Shown: positions 1-9,150 of the stretch, one piece after another
How the letters are laid out: each line of letters starts with the position of its first letter
Numbering within the stretch: the first letter of the stretch is position 1
Source of the DNA: Sideroxydans sp.
GTDB lineage: Bacteria > Pseudomonadota > Gammaproteobacteria > Burkholderiales > Gallionellaceae
NCBI GenBank assembly: GCA_028707175.1
Contig: JAQTUV010000002.1
Location: 528,508-592,507 of the forward strand
DNA length: 64,000 bases
Direction of reading: 5' to 3'
Translations under genes and position numbers: made by a program
Notes under the pieces: generated by a model
What the model was told of the DNA's origin: nothing
What the model saw: the letters and a program-made list of their open reading frames with translations, nothing else
The model's database searches: none

Positions 1-14
1 CGGCATCCATTTCT

Positions 15-1742
15 TTAAGCAGCATTCAATCTATCTAACAATTCGCGGATCTTGATGGGATCGTCCGCACGCAATATCTTCTGCGTGAGTGCGCTGATCT
101 CGGTCAAGCTGGTGGTCAACACACGCTGCTTACTGGCAAGCAACTGGGCAGGATGCATGGAGAATTGGCGCAAACCGAAACCCAAAAGCAGGCGTGTGTA
201 AGCCAACTCGCCCGCCATTTCCCCGCAAACTGACACAGGAACGTTGGCCTTGTTTGCGCCGCTGATGACTTGAGATAGCAGTTGCAGAATGGCGGGATGT
301 AAGGGGTCGTATAAGTGTGCGACCTCTTCATCAGTACGGTCGATCGCTAGTGTGTATTGGATCAAGTCATTGGTGCCGATGGACAGAAAATCCAGCTTTT
401 TAACGAACACATTGAGTGCCAGTGCAGCAGCAGGAATTTCGATCATGCCGCCTATCGGCACATCGGCTTTGTACTCGACACCTTGTGCAGCCAATTCTTG
501 TTTCACACTTTCAATGATGTGCAAGGTTTGGATAATTTCAGATGCGCCTGACAGCATCGGCACCAATATTTTCAGATTGCCATAGATCGATGCGCGAAAC
601 AGCGCGCGTAGCTGTACACGGAACAATTGTGGTTCTGCCAAGCACAAGCGGATGGCACGTAATCCCAAGGCGGGATTGCTGGCGACGCGAGTGGCACCTT
701 TGAGCTGTTTGTCTGCACCTAGATCGTAGGTGCGGATGGTGACGGGCAGGTCACCCATGCCTTCCAGCACGGTGCGATAAGCAATGAACTGCTCCTCCTC
801 ATCGGGCAAGTCGTCACGATTGAGAAATAAGAATTCACTGCGAAATAGACCGACTCCCGCCGCGCCATTTTCGAGGACTTGCGGCAAATCTGACGGCAGC
901 TCAATGTTGGCTTGCAACTCGATGCGTGTGCCATCCAAGGTGGTGGCTCGTGCGGTGCGCAGGCGTTTGAGTTTTTGTTTTTCCAGTGCCAGTTCTGCTT
1001 GGCGTAGTTTGTATTCCGCCAGCAGATTTTTATCTGGATTGATGATGACTACACCTTGCTCACCATCGACGATAAGCATGTCGCGATCTTTGATGAGCTC
1101 GCGTGCGTTGTGCAGACCAACCACGCAGGGCTTGTTCAAGCCGCGCGCCACGATAGCTGTGTGCGAAGTTGCCCCGCCTAGGTCGGTGAGGATGGCGCAG
1201 AACTGGTGCGGTGTTAGTTGGATCAGATCGGCGGGGCTGACATCGTGTGCCACCAGCACCATCTCGATATCGTGTTGTGGTGTAGGGGGTACATGACCGG
1301 GATGGCCGCTCAATACTTTGAGTACGCGCTCAACGACTTGAATGACGTCGGTCTTGCGCTCGCGCAGGTAGGCATCATCGAAGGCTTCGAACTGTGCGAC
1401 CAGCGTATCCATCTGGGTCTTCAGTGCCCATTCCGCATTGCAATGTTCGTGCTGGATCATGTCGCGTGCAGCATGGCTGATGTGTTCATCGCTCAAGATC
1501 ATCAAATGAAGATCAAGGAAAGCATCAAATTCAGCGGCTGCCTGTTGCGGACGGTTCTCGCGCAATGCGGAGAGCTCGGCATGTGTGGTCTTGAGGGCTT
1601 TCTCTAAGCGTGAGACTTCTTCAGCGAGGAGATTCTTTGGCAATACGTAATGCACGACTTCGAGAGAGGTGTGCGAGACGAGGTGCGCATGGCCAATGGC
1701 GATGCCATTAGAAACAGGCAATCCATGAATCGTAAAGGTCAT
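15..1742 (-). CDS. ptsI: Phosphoenolpyruvate-protein phosphotransferase (PTS enzyme I)
   Basis: 575 aa; GGATSHTAIVARGLNKPCVVG phospho-His region, GLFRSEFLFLNR, and SIGTNDLIQYTLAIDR / VSVCGEMAG motifs of EI. Confidence 0.97.
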   Translation of the reverse strand: MTFTIHGLPVSNGIAIGHAHLVSHTSLEVVHYVLPKNLLAEEVSRLEKALKTTHAELSALRENRPQQAAAEFDAFLDLHLMILSDEHISHAARDMIQHEHCNAEWALKTQMDTLVAQFEAFDDAYLRERKTDVIQVVERVLKVLSGHPGHVPPTPQHDIEMVLVAHDVSPADLIQLTPHQFCAILTDLGGATSHTAIVARGLNKPCVVGLHNARELIKDRDMLIVDGEQGVVIINPDKNLLAEYKLRQAELALEKQKLKRLRTARATTLDGTRIELQANIELPSDLPQVLENGAAGVGLFRSEFLFLNRDDLPDEEEQFIAYRTVLEGMGDLPVTIRTYDLGADKQLKGATRVASNPALGLRAIRLCLAEPQLFRVQLRALFRASIYGNLKILVPMLSGASEIIQTLHIIESVKQELAAQGVEYKADVPIGGMIEIPAAALALNVFVKKLDFLSIGTNDLIQYTLAIDRTDEEVAHLYDPLHPAILQLLSQVISGANKANVPVSVCGEMAGELAYTRLLLGFGLRQFSMHPAQLLASKQRVLTTSLTEISALTQKILRADDPIKIRELLDRLNAA

Positions 1743-2008
1743 TCGCCTTCCCCGAAATAATCATTGATAAGCGCGAGCAGTGCGCTCATCGCCTCTTCTT
1801 CGCGTTCGCCATTGGTCTCAATGGAGACGGTTGTACCCTTGGCGGCAGCCAGCATCATCACGCCCATGATGCTCTTAGCATTGATGCGCCTACCGTTGCG
1901 CGACATCCATACTTCACACGGGAATTGCGAGGCAAGCTGGGTGAGCTTCGCCGATGCACGCGCGTGAAGCCCCAGTTTGTTGATGATTTGAGCGTCTTGA
2001 TTCTGCAT
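1739..2008 (-). CDS. ptsH: Phosphocarrier protein HPr
   Basis: 89 aa; NKLGLHARASAKL (His-15 region) and RRINAKSIMGVMMLAA motifs; 4-nt overlap with ptsI. Confidence 0.97.
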   Translation of the reverse strand: MQNQDAQIINKLGLHARASAKLTQLASQFPCEVWMSRNGRRINAKSIMGVMMLAAAKGTTVSIETNGEREEEAMSALLALINDYFGEGE

Positions 2009-2016
2009 GCTGATTC

Positions 2017-2409
2017 CTAATTATCTAAGTCCATTCGAACAATACATTCGCGACCACCATTGAGGGCGATCTGCGCCAGTTCCGGCATGGTTTTGTTGGG
2101 GTGGCAGACTACACGCAACAGCATTGGCAGGTTCACTCCTGCTACACCCATGATGTGTTCTTCGCGACAGAGTTGACGCGCCACATTGCTGGGCGTCGCA
2201 CCGAAGATGTCCGCTAGGATGAGTACGCCATTACCTTTATTTAGCTGCTCAACGAGGGCGTGACCTTCAGCGAGTTTTGCTTGCGGATCATCGTCGGCAT
2301 AGACAGACAGCACTTTGAGGAAATCGGGTACTTCACCCAACACATGTTTGACACAATCGACCAGACTTTCGCCCAAGCTATTGTGAGCCACAACCAAAAT
2401 GCCAGACAT
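2017..2409 (-). CDS. PTS EIIA component, mannose/sorbose family
   Basis: MSGILVVAHNSLGESL start; ILADIFGATPSNVARQL and VAGVNLPMLLRV motifs typical of EIIA-Man; start chosen inside the longer ORF 2017..2484. Confidence 0.9.
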   Translation of the reverse strand: MSGILVVAHNSLGESLVDCVKHVLGEVPDFLKVLSVYADDDPQAKLAEGHALVEQLNKGNGVLILADIFGATPSNVARQLCREEHIMGVAGVNLPMLLRVVCHPNKTMPELAQIALNGGRECIVRMDLDN

Positions 2410-2609
2410 CAAACACCTCCCAAAGAACGAATCAATAAAGCCACGCTGATAAGCGCAACGACAATTCCCACAGCAACGATCCAACGCGCTGCCTTTGAAT
2501 CTTTAGCGTGTTGTACCTCTTCGGCTTCTGCCATTGCGCGTACTTGTTTTAACGCATGCGCCGCCGCCGTACGTTGGATGTTCTTTTGCAGAAGGTCGTC
2601 ATCACTCAT
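2409..2609 (-). CDS. Small single-TM hypothetical protein
   Basis: 66 aa ORF overlapping both neighbours at start/stop; C-terminal TM segment WIVAVGIVVALISVALLI. Confidence 0.6.
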   Translation of the reverse strand: MSDDDLLQKNIQRTAAAHALKQVRAMAEAEEVQHAKDSKAARWIVAVGIVVALISVALLIRSLGGV

Positions 2610-3634
2610 GGCTCGATACGATATTGTGTTTTGCTATCTACGAATTCTAGCCGTTTCTGCATGGCGGCGGTGAGGTGGACTACGTCATCGGCATCAATGA
2701 GTAACGCTTCATCGAGTCGCATCTTGTTTGCAGCGCTGCGCCAGCCAGCGACACCGGAGATGTACAAAGGCTTGGATGAGGCATCGGACAGTAAGCCTGC
2801 ATGTTGTCCGTGTGTGATGATGGTGACTGCCTGTACACCTTGAACGGGGTAGCCGTTGCGTGGATCGATGAGGTGGCAATAACGTTTCCCGTCCACCTCG
2901 AAGTAACGCTGATAGTCGCCCGAGGTGCCGACCGCCTCGCCATCGCGCAATTCCAATGTTGCCAATGCACCCGGTTTGCGCGGATGTTGGATGCCCACGC
3001 GCCACGGACGTTTGCCATGTGAACCGAGCGCCAGCACATTGCCGCCGATATTGATGAGCGCATCGTTGATGCCCTGCTGTTTGAGGATGGCAGCCGCGCG
3101 ATCGAGCGCATAACCTTTGGCGTATCCACCGAGGTCGAGCTTCACGTTCTTGTTCTTGCTTTGCACTTCATTGACCGAGATCGTCAGGTCGCTCATCTGC
3201 GGGTTCGCCTTCACCAGCGCAGTGATTTTCTTTTCATCGGGAAGCACGGCTTTGAAGTCGTCCGCTTGGAATCCCCAAGTCTGGATGAGCCCGCCGATGG
3301 TCGGGTTGAACAGACCTTCCGACTGTGCAGAGACTCGCGCTGCGTCTTGCAGCATCGCAGCCAATTCGGGAGAGACCGTTTGGTGTTTGCCTTGCGCGAT
3401 GGCGCTGTTCAGCCCATTCAACTCAGAAGGTTTCCACGCGTGCAGCAAGTCATGCAGACGTTGGAACTCGTGCATCACATCGGTGATGCCCTGTTTGGCG
3501 TGCGTCTCTTCCACACCAAACACGGTGACCTCGACCAGTGTGCCGAACACATAGCCCTGTTCTTGATAGATGGGTTCTTTGCCACAGGCGCTGAGCAAGA
3601 AGCTCAGCAAGAGCAACACGGCGGAGCGGATCAT
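2606..3634 (-). CDS. apbE: FAD:protein FMN transferase (ApbE family lipoprotein)
   Basis: 342 aa; lipobox LLSAC, DLGGYAKGYALDRAA, NIGGNVLALG, HLIDPRNGYP motifs. Confidence 0.95.
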   Translation of the reverse strand: MIRSAVLLLLSFLLSACGKEPIYQEQGYVFGTLVEVTVFGVEETHAKQGITDVMHEFQRLHDLLHAWKPSELNGLNSAIAQGKHQTVSPELAAMLQDAARVSAQSEGLFNPTIGGLIQTWGFQADDFKAVLPDEKKITALVKANPQMSDLTISVNEVQSKNKNVKLDLGGYAKGYALDRAAAILKQQGINDALINIGGNVLALGSHGKRPWRVGIQHPRKPGALATLELRDGEAVGTSGDYQRYFEVDGKRYCHLIDPRNGYPVQGVQAVTIITHGQHAGLLSDASSKPLYISGVAGWRSAANKMRLDEALLIDADDVVHLTAAMQKRLEFVDSKTQYRIEP

Positions 3635-4905
3635 TCTGCCGTCAGCTCTTCCAGTTCGAAAGAGGCCGCCAACATCGCCAGCCTTGCCACCACACCGTAG
3701 GCGTAGAAGCGGTTAGGCGTATCGTCTGGCGCACAATCAGGATTGGGCAAGATGCAGCATTGTTCGAATGCCAGCGGCTCGAAGCGCATGCCGGGTGCAT
3801 TCAAGTTCTCATCCACACCGCGATCGGTATGCACACGGTAGAAACCACCGACCACATAGCGGTCGATCATGTACACCACAGGCTCGGCGACTGCGCCGTT
3901 CAAGTCTTCAAAGGTATAGACCCCTTCTTGCACCAGCACGTCGGAGACTTGCATACCCTCTTTAACGACAGCCATCTTGTTGCGCTGTTTGCGGTTGAGG
4001 TCGCGCACTTCGCTGGCATCTTTTACCGACATGATGCCCATGCCATACGTGCCTGCATCGGCTTTCACGATGACGAAGGGGTCGTGCTTCACACCATACT
4101 CGGCGTACTTGGCGCGTGTCTGTTGCAACACCAAGTCTACCTGTGCGGCGAGGCAGTCTTCACCCACACGCTCTTGGAAATTCACTTGGTTGCACACGGC
4201 GAAATAGGGATCGATCAACCAAGGATCGATAGAAAGCATCTCCGCGAAACTGTTAGCTACCTGATGGTATGCCGCGAAATGTTTGGACTTGCGGCGCACA
4301 TACCAGCCTGCTGCCAATGGCGGTAACACCGTCTGTTCCAAGTTCTTCAAGATGTCCGGCGCACCTGCAGAGAGGTCGTTGTTCAGTAACACTACGCAAG
4401 GATCGAAGCCTTCCACACCTAGACGATTGCCTCTGCGCTCCAACGGCTCCAGCGTGAGCGAACTACCGTTGGTCAGCTCTAATGTGGTGGGTGCGGTGAT
4501 CTCGGGTAACAGCGAGCCGATGCGTACATTCAATCCTGCCTGCCGCAACATCAGCGCCAACTGAGCCACGTTTTGCAGATAGAACTGGTTGCGCGTGTGG
4601 TTCTCAGGGATGAGTAATACGCCGCGCGCCTCAGGGCACACCTTTTCCAAGGTACTTTGTACGGCATGCACACACAAGGGCAAGAATTCGGGATTGAGAT
4701 TGTTGAAACCGCCGGGGAATAAGTTGGTATCCACCGGCGCTAGCTTGAAACCGCTATTGCGCAGATCGACCGAGCTATAGATCGGCGGCGTGTGCTCCTG
4801 CCATTGCGTGCGGAACCAATGCTCGATGGTGGGCTGTGCGGTGAGGATGCGTCGCTCCAATTCCAGCAACGGGCCTTTTAATGCGGTGGTGAGATGCGGG
4901 ACCAT
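3631..4905 (-). CDS. gshA: Glutamate--cysteine ligase (proteobacterial type)
   Basis: 424 aa; SVDLRNSGFKLAPVDTNLFPGGFNNL and KADAGTYGMGIMSVKDA motifs. Confidence 0.9.
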   Translation of the reverse strand: MVPHLTTALKGPLLELERRILTAQPTIEHWFRTQWQEHTPPIYSSVDLRNSGFKLAPVDTNLFPGGFNNLNPEFLPLCVHAVQSTLEKVCPEARGVLLIPENHTRNQFYLQNVAQLALMLRQAGLNVRIGSLLPEITAPTTLELTNGSSLTLEPLERRGNRLGVEGFDPCVVLLNNDLSAGAPDILKNLEQTVLPPLAAGWYVRRKSKHFAAYHQVANSFAEMLSIDPWLIDPYFAVCNQVNFQERVGEDCLAAQVDLVLQQTRAKYAEYGVKHDPFVIVKADAGTYGMGIMSVKDASEVRDLNRKQRNKMAVVKEGMQVSDVLVQEGVYTFEDLNGAVAEPVVYMIDRYVVGGFYRVHTDRGVDENLNAPGMRFEPLAFEQCCILPNPDCAPDDTPNRFYAYGVVARLAMLAASFELEELTAE

Positions 4906-4960
4906 GATGTGCTCGAAGGTTGATGAGTGAGCATTCTATCTGATGCGGCGGGACAAAATG

Positions 4961-4987
4961 AAACCGCCCGCGCGGGGCGGGCGGTTT
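4961..4987 (-). terminator. GC-rich hairpin downstream of the 624-aa lipoprotein gene
   Basis: AAACCGCCCGCGCGGGGCGGGCGGTTT hairpin between a stop codon and the next gene; minus-strand continuation is T-rich. Confidence 0.6.
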
Positions 4988-5003
4988 ATGGCATCGGAGA
5001 AAC

Positions 5004-5032
5004 GTAGGGCGGGCAAGCATTGCCCACCCTAC
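5004..5032. repeat. Intergenic palindromic repeat
   Basis: GTAGGGCGGGCAA-GCA-TTGCCCACCCTAC, 13-bp arms with one G-T pair. Confidence 0.6.
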
Positions 5033-5050
5033 CGGGCAAAACCTTTGCCC

Positions 5051-6925
5051 CTATTTGCACGAAAAACTACCTACATCACTTGGCCCATAATAGGTAATTC
5101 CAGACAACACTCCACTGGAATTCCACGATACGGCGATATAACTACCATCCCAATTCGTATTGCTAGGGTTAATAGCTCTATATAGTGGGAAGTTTGTATT
5201 TTCAGTGACCATAGATGTGTTTGCACCAGCCATCACAATTGTTCGGGTGGCTGTGCCGTCGGTTGCAGTTAGCACACCTGTAGCAGAATCGTAGGACGCA
5301 CTACAAACCGTTCCAGCGGGTGTCGTACCTCCAGAAGCTGTATTGGTTAGTGTCAGATTCTGGAAAGAGGGCACGACAGCGGCAGAGCAGTAAGTGTGAT
5401 AAACGAGACCAGAAAGAATTCCTGTCCCTGGGGTATGCGTCGTACAGAGATTTGTGGAGAACACTGGAGGGTTGGTTGCCGAGATTCCCCCACCTGCCGC
5501 CGTGGTCGTAGCAGACGCGTCAGGCGTAGGCATGCTTTGAAGTGCGGCATTGACTGTTGCGACCCTGTAATAGTAAGTAGTACCAGCCGTTAGGCCAGTG
5601 TCGTTATAGCTTGTACCAGTGATGGGCGTTGCGGTGATCTTGTTGGCCAAACTGGTTGCAACGTATGCGGCATTTGCTCGATATATGTTATAGCCCGTTG
5701 CATTTGCCGCCGCTGTCCAATTCAAATTAACTTGAGATGAAGAGATCGTTGTTGCGGTCAGCCCTGTTGGCACTGCAGGAACTGTCGCCCCAGGAGTCGT
5801 CACCGTAAAAGTCCCTACAGTGACTGGCGTACCCGACGTCCCGCCGACAGTGATGGTGTGGGTACCTGCTGCCAAGCCTGCCGGTACTGTGAAAGTGATG
5901 CTGGTATTGCTTACGTTGGTGTATGGGCCTCCCGCATTGGTTGTTCCGAACTTGAAGGCAGGTGCTGGCGGAAAACCAGAGACGAGATTTGTTCCAGTAA
6001 CAGTTACCGAAGTACCTACTGCACCAGTCGTTGGATTGAAGCCTGTGATCGATGGAGTTGGCGCTACCGACCCTCCGCTTCCACCTATCGCACCACCCAA
6101 CGAACCGCTAGGCAAAGTGAATGTTGGGATTGTTGGAGGCGTTGCGCCAACGGGAAGCACACTTGATGCGCCGCCGTTGATCGCACCTAAAGCATTGTTG
6201 AAAGCGGACTGAGGAATGACCGCATTCACCGCACTACCTGCCGCCAACTGAGAAGCGATATTTTGCAAACGTGCGGGCAGATTAGCACCTGCGCCTTGCT
6301 GATTGATGACATGAGCCAAAGCGGTGAGTTTTAGGGTTGTGATGTTTGAGGTTTGTCCTTGCGCATTGAACACAGGCGCAGTCATGGCTTCCCCATAAGT
6401 CGAGCCTAATACGCTACTTGCCGCGCCCGTGATCGCCGCTACCGCTGAGGCTGCACTGAAGCCACTCGCAGGTAACATCGTTCTAGCCAACTCAGTCACG
6501 ACTGTGACAGGAACACCAGAAGAAGCTTGTGCATCTGTTGCGGCTGGGATCAAACCACGCAACGGTGCACCTGCAGAAATAGTACCTGTTGCACCTACGC
6601 CACTGGTTTCATCTAAGAACGTACCAGACACCTCAATGGTCAATGGATATGCCACATTCGCCGGATAAGTCACCGAAGCCACACCGCTGGCATTGATGGT
6701 GCCGCCCGCACTAAGCGTGACCGCATTGCCGTTGGCATCGGTGAGAGTCACCGTACCGCTGGTGAACATGCCTTTGTAGGGAGTGATGGTCGTGGTTGTG
6801 GTTGCAGCTGAGCTGCTGCCGCTGGAGGAGCTACCTCCTCCGCATCCTGCAAGAATCAAGGCGGCTACGGCGGTCAGGGCAAAGCCGAGTTCGGTTGCTT
6901 TGCGTAGGCTGGGGGTGAGGTGCAT
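5051..6925 (-). CDS. Lipoprotein with IPT/TIG and fibronectin type III domains
   Basis: Lipobox ALILAGCGGG; TPSITGFNPTTGAVGTSVTVTGTNL (IPT/TIG); PAVPTGLTATTISSSQVNLNWTAAANATGYNIYR (Fn3). Confidence 0.8.
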   Translation of the reverse strand: MHLTPSLRKATELGFALTAVAALILAGCGGGSSSSGSSSAATTTTTITPYKGMFTSGTVTLTDANGNAVTLSAGGTINASGVASVTYPANVAYPLTIEVSGTFLDETSGVGATGTISAGAPLRGLIPAATDAQASSGVPVTVVTELARTMLPASGFSAASAVAAITGAASSVLGSTYGEAMTAPVFNAQGQTSNITTLKLTALAHVINQQGAGANLPARLQNIASQLAAGSAVNAVIPQSAFNNALGAINGGASSVLPVGATPPTIPTFTLPSGSLGGAIGGSGGSVAPTPSITGFNPTTGAVGTSVTVTGTNLVSGFPPAPAFKFGTTNAGGPYTNVSNTSITFTVPAGLAAGTHTITVGGTSGTPVTVGTFTVTTPGATVPAVPTGLTATTISSSQVNLNWTAAANATGYNIYRANAAYVATSLANKITATPITGTSYNDTGLTAGTTYYYRVATVNAALQSMPTPDASATTTAAGGGISATNPPVFSTNLCTTHTPGTGILSGLVYHTYCSAAVVPSFQNLTLTNTASGGTTPAGTVCSASYDSATGVLTATDGTATRTIVMAGANTSMVTENTNFPLYRAINPSNTNWDGSYIAVSWNSSGVLSGITYYGPSDVGSFSCK

Positions 6926-6990
6926 GGTGTGTTTCCTAGTAAGAAGTTAAAGATTAAGTAAGTTGTGTCAAATCAAAAAGTCAGCAGCAT

Positions 6991-7845
6991 TTAAAAGTAC
7001 CAACCCGCGCCGAGCGAAAAGATATTGGCCTTGTAGTCGAGTTTGTATGAGCTCTTGCTTCCGGGATTGTCAGACAGGTAGTCACGAACTTGTTTGAACG
7101 AAGCTTTTAGGCGGATATTGTTGGTCAACGTCCAAACAGCCCCCCCTTCAAAATGGCTATATCTAGGCTGTTTGCGAATGATGTTGATGGGGCCGAATGC
7201 AAAATCACCATACACCGCCACCGAGTCCAGCGGATTAAAGGTTGCCGAAACATCTAGAGGGAATGAGGTTGATACGTAGTCGTATCCAGAACCCGAATAC
7301 GTGTTTGTTGAGGGAGCAGGATTGAGGTAGTTGGAACGTAGGTGATAATTAATTACACCATAGCCTAATGCATACGAAAGTGGAGCACTTTCCATCCCCC
7401 AAAGTTTTCCGTGATACTCCAGACCCCACATGGCAGGGGCTGGGTCGGTGTTTTTTTTCGTCCACAGTTGCGAGGCATGACCCTCACTCGACCAGAAAAA
7501 ACGATACAACTCTCCGTCATTGGCAACAGGATGGGGTTGCTCCCATGAGTAGGTATAGGTCGTGTCATGTGTCCTACCTAGCCATATATCTTGAGATTTT
7601 TCCTTGGCCGCTTTTTCGCGGGATAACTCTTGATTTACAGCACCAGCCAATGTGGCTGACATTGCGCCAGTACTATCGAGTAGTGACACCGAATGTAGAT
7701 TCAAGGTGAAGGCTGAACCAGATGTTGGTGTATATCCGAAAGTCTGGTGCTCATACATCAATGCATTGTCTCCGGCGAATGCCGTGAACGAAGCCGTTGC
7801 CGCTAAGCCTAACAAGCTAAGAGAAAGGATGTTTTTTTGATTCAT
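6991..7845 (-). CDS. Predicted outer-membrane beta-barrel protein
   Basis: 284 aa with signal peptide, alternating hydrophobic strands and terminal aromatic (LGAGWYF). Confidence 0.55.
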   Translation of the reverse strand: MNQKNILSLSLLGLAATASFTAFAGDNALMYEHQTFGYTPTSGSAFTLNLHSVSLLDSTGAMSATLAGAVNQELSREKAAKEKSQDIWLGRTHDTTYTYSWEQPHPVANDGELYRFFWSSEGHASQLWTKKNTDPAPAMWGLEYHGKLWGMESAPLSYALGYGVINYHLRSNYLNPAPSTNTYSGSGYDYVSTSFPLDVSATFNPLDSVAVYGDFAFGPINIIRKQPRYSHFEGGAVWTLTNNIRLKASFKQVRDYLSDNPGSKSSYKLDYKANIFSLGAGWYF

Positions 7846-7866
7846 GTGCTACTCCTGAAATGGAAA

Positions 7867-7883
7867 CGGGCGCATCGCGCCCG
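7867..7883 (-). terminator. Hairpin downstream of the 391-aa lipoprotein gene
   Basis: CGGGCGC-ATC-GCGCCCG between 7893 and 7845. Confidence 0.4.
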
Positions 7884-7892
7884 CTGTGTTGA

Positions 7893-9068
7893 TTATTTGT
7901 AGTCGGCCTGATGATCCAATACATGCATGATCATTTGCAGATGCGCATCAGTAGATTTTTTGAAGGCGGCGGGGAATTTTGCGGACACGGGTACGACTTC
8001 TTTTTCATCGAGTGCATCCGAGCCTTTTGAGTAATCGACGGTGACTGCACCATCGTCAACTTCAGACCAACGCGTGCCGTAAGCTTTTCCATCAGACATT
8101 AAATCGCCGATGAATCCGGAGCCTTTGCTACCGCGATCTTTAGGCGTAATGACAATTCCATTATCTACAGGGCTACCCCATAAAGTGAATGGAATCTTGG
8201 CACCCACAGGGAAGGCATTGAACGCGGTTAAACGTGTACGGACCATTGGGGAATGTGTTTCGATCAACTCGGTCTTGATGGTGCAAGCGTCGTAGTTAAA
8301 CTTCATTAGTTCGACTTCGAAGCCTACGGTAATAACGCCCGCACCTGATTTTGCGGCGGCATCCATTCGATGTGTAGGAATCGTGCCAGGTAATACCACC
8401 ACATCGAAATCATCGGCAGCGCCAAGTGGCAGGCTATATTCAAACATCGGAATCGCATTAGGTGCGTAAATCGAATAGCCCGCAGAATTTAATTTTCCAA
8501 TGGTCAAGAATGAATTGGGGAGGCGACCCATTACCGCATCCTTGCCATAGGAGTTACTGATATCAGGCGCAGTCAACTCAACATATTTGCCGCTATTCAA
8601 TTTGCCTTTCAGCGCGATGCTGAATTCCGATTGTTTTTGTATGTCGGAAAAATTAACGACTTGGAACCCACGTTTTTTTAAGTCGGCAACAAAGCCCTTA
8701 TACAATTCTTCAGTCACGGATTGAAACAGGGCGTCATCCCCTCTTAATGAGAAAAGATCAACAAAATTCCCTGTGCAATTTTTATCTTGGAGCTCTAGAT
8801 GAGCACCTAGAGTTTCTCTGAAACGAACTTGAAATGCGCCTATCACGAATTTTTTCGTGTCCTTCAAACCATCTCCGTAATAATCAACCTTTAAACCAGA
8901 CTTGATATCCGCACTGGGGGCCTTGGCAGCGGGGTCAAAATTGAACGCCTCTGGCATAGGAGGAGGTAATGCTTTACTTGCACAACCTGTGAAGATGATT
9001 CCTGCAAATAGGATTGAGGCTAGTTTGCCAAATTGAAACACCATGGTTATCTCCCTGAGTGGATGCAA
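7893..9068 (-). CDS. Lipoprotein of unknown function
   Basis: 391 aa; lipobox FAGIIFTGCASK. Confidence 0.6.
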   Translation of the reverse strand: MHPLREITMVFQFGKLASILFAGIIFTGCASKALPPPMPEAFNFDPAAKAPSADIKSGLKVDYYGDGLKDTKKFVIGAFQVRFRETLGAHLELQDKNCTGNFVDLFSLRGDDALFQSVTEELYKGFVADLKKRGFQVVNFSDIQKQSEFSIALKGKLNSGKYVELTAPDISNSYGKDAVMGRLPNSFLTIGKLNSAGYSIYAPNAIPMFEYSLPLGAADDFDVVVLPGTIPTHRMDAAAKSGAGVITVGFEVELMKFNYDACTIKTELIETHSPMVRTRLTAFNAFPVGAKIPFTLWGSPVDNGIVITPKDRGSKGSGFIGDLMSDGKAYGTRWSEVDDGAVTVDYSKGSDALDEKEVVPVSAKFPAAFKKSTDAHLQMIMHVLDHQADYK

Positions 9069-9150
9069 ATTAAAGTAGGAATATTGCAGGACGTAAGGTA
9101 AGAGTTGCCCAATCAGCGCACAATCCCGCGAATGCGGGGGGTGGCTTTCG

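Noticed and set aside
15-2409. PTS block lacking EIIB/EIIC as a novel system
   Set aside because: EI-HPr-EIIA-Man without a sugar permease is a well-known regulatory PTS arrangement in Betaproteobacteria.
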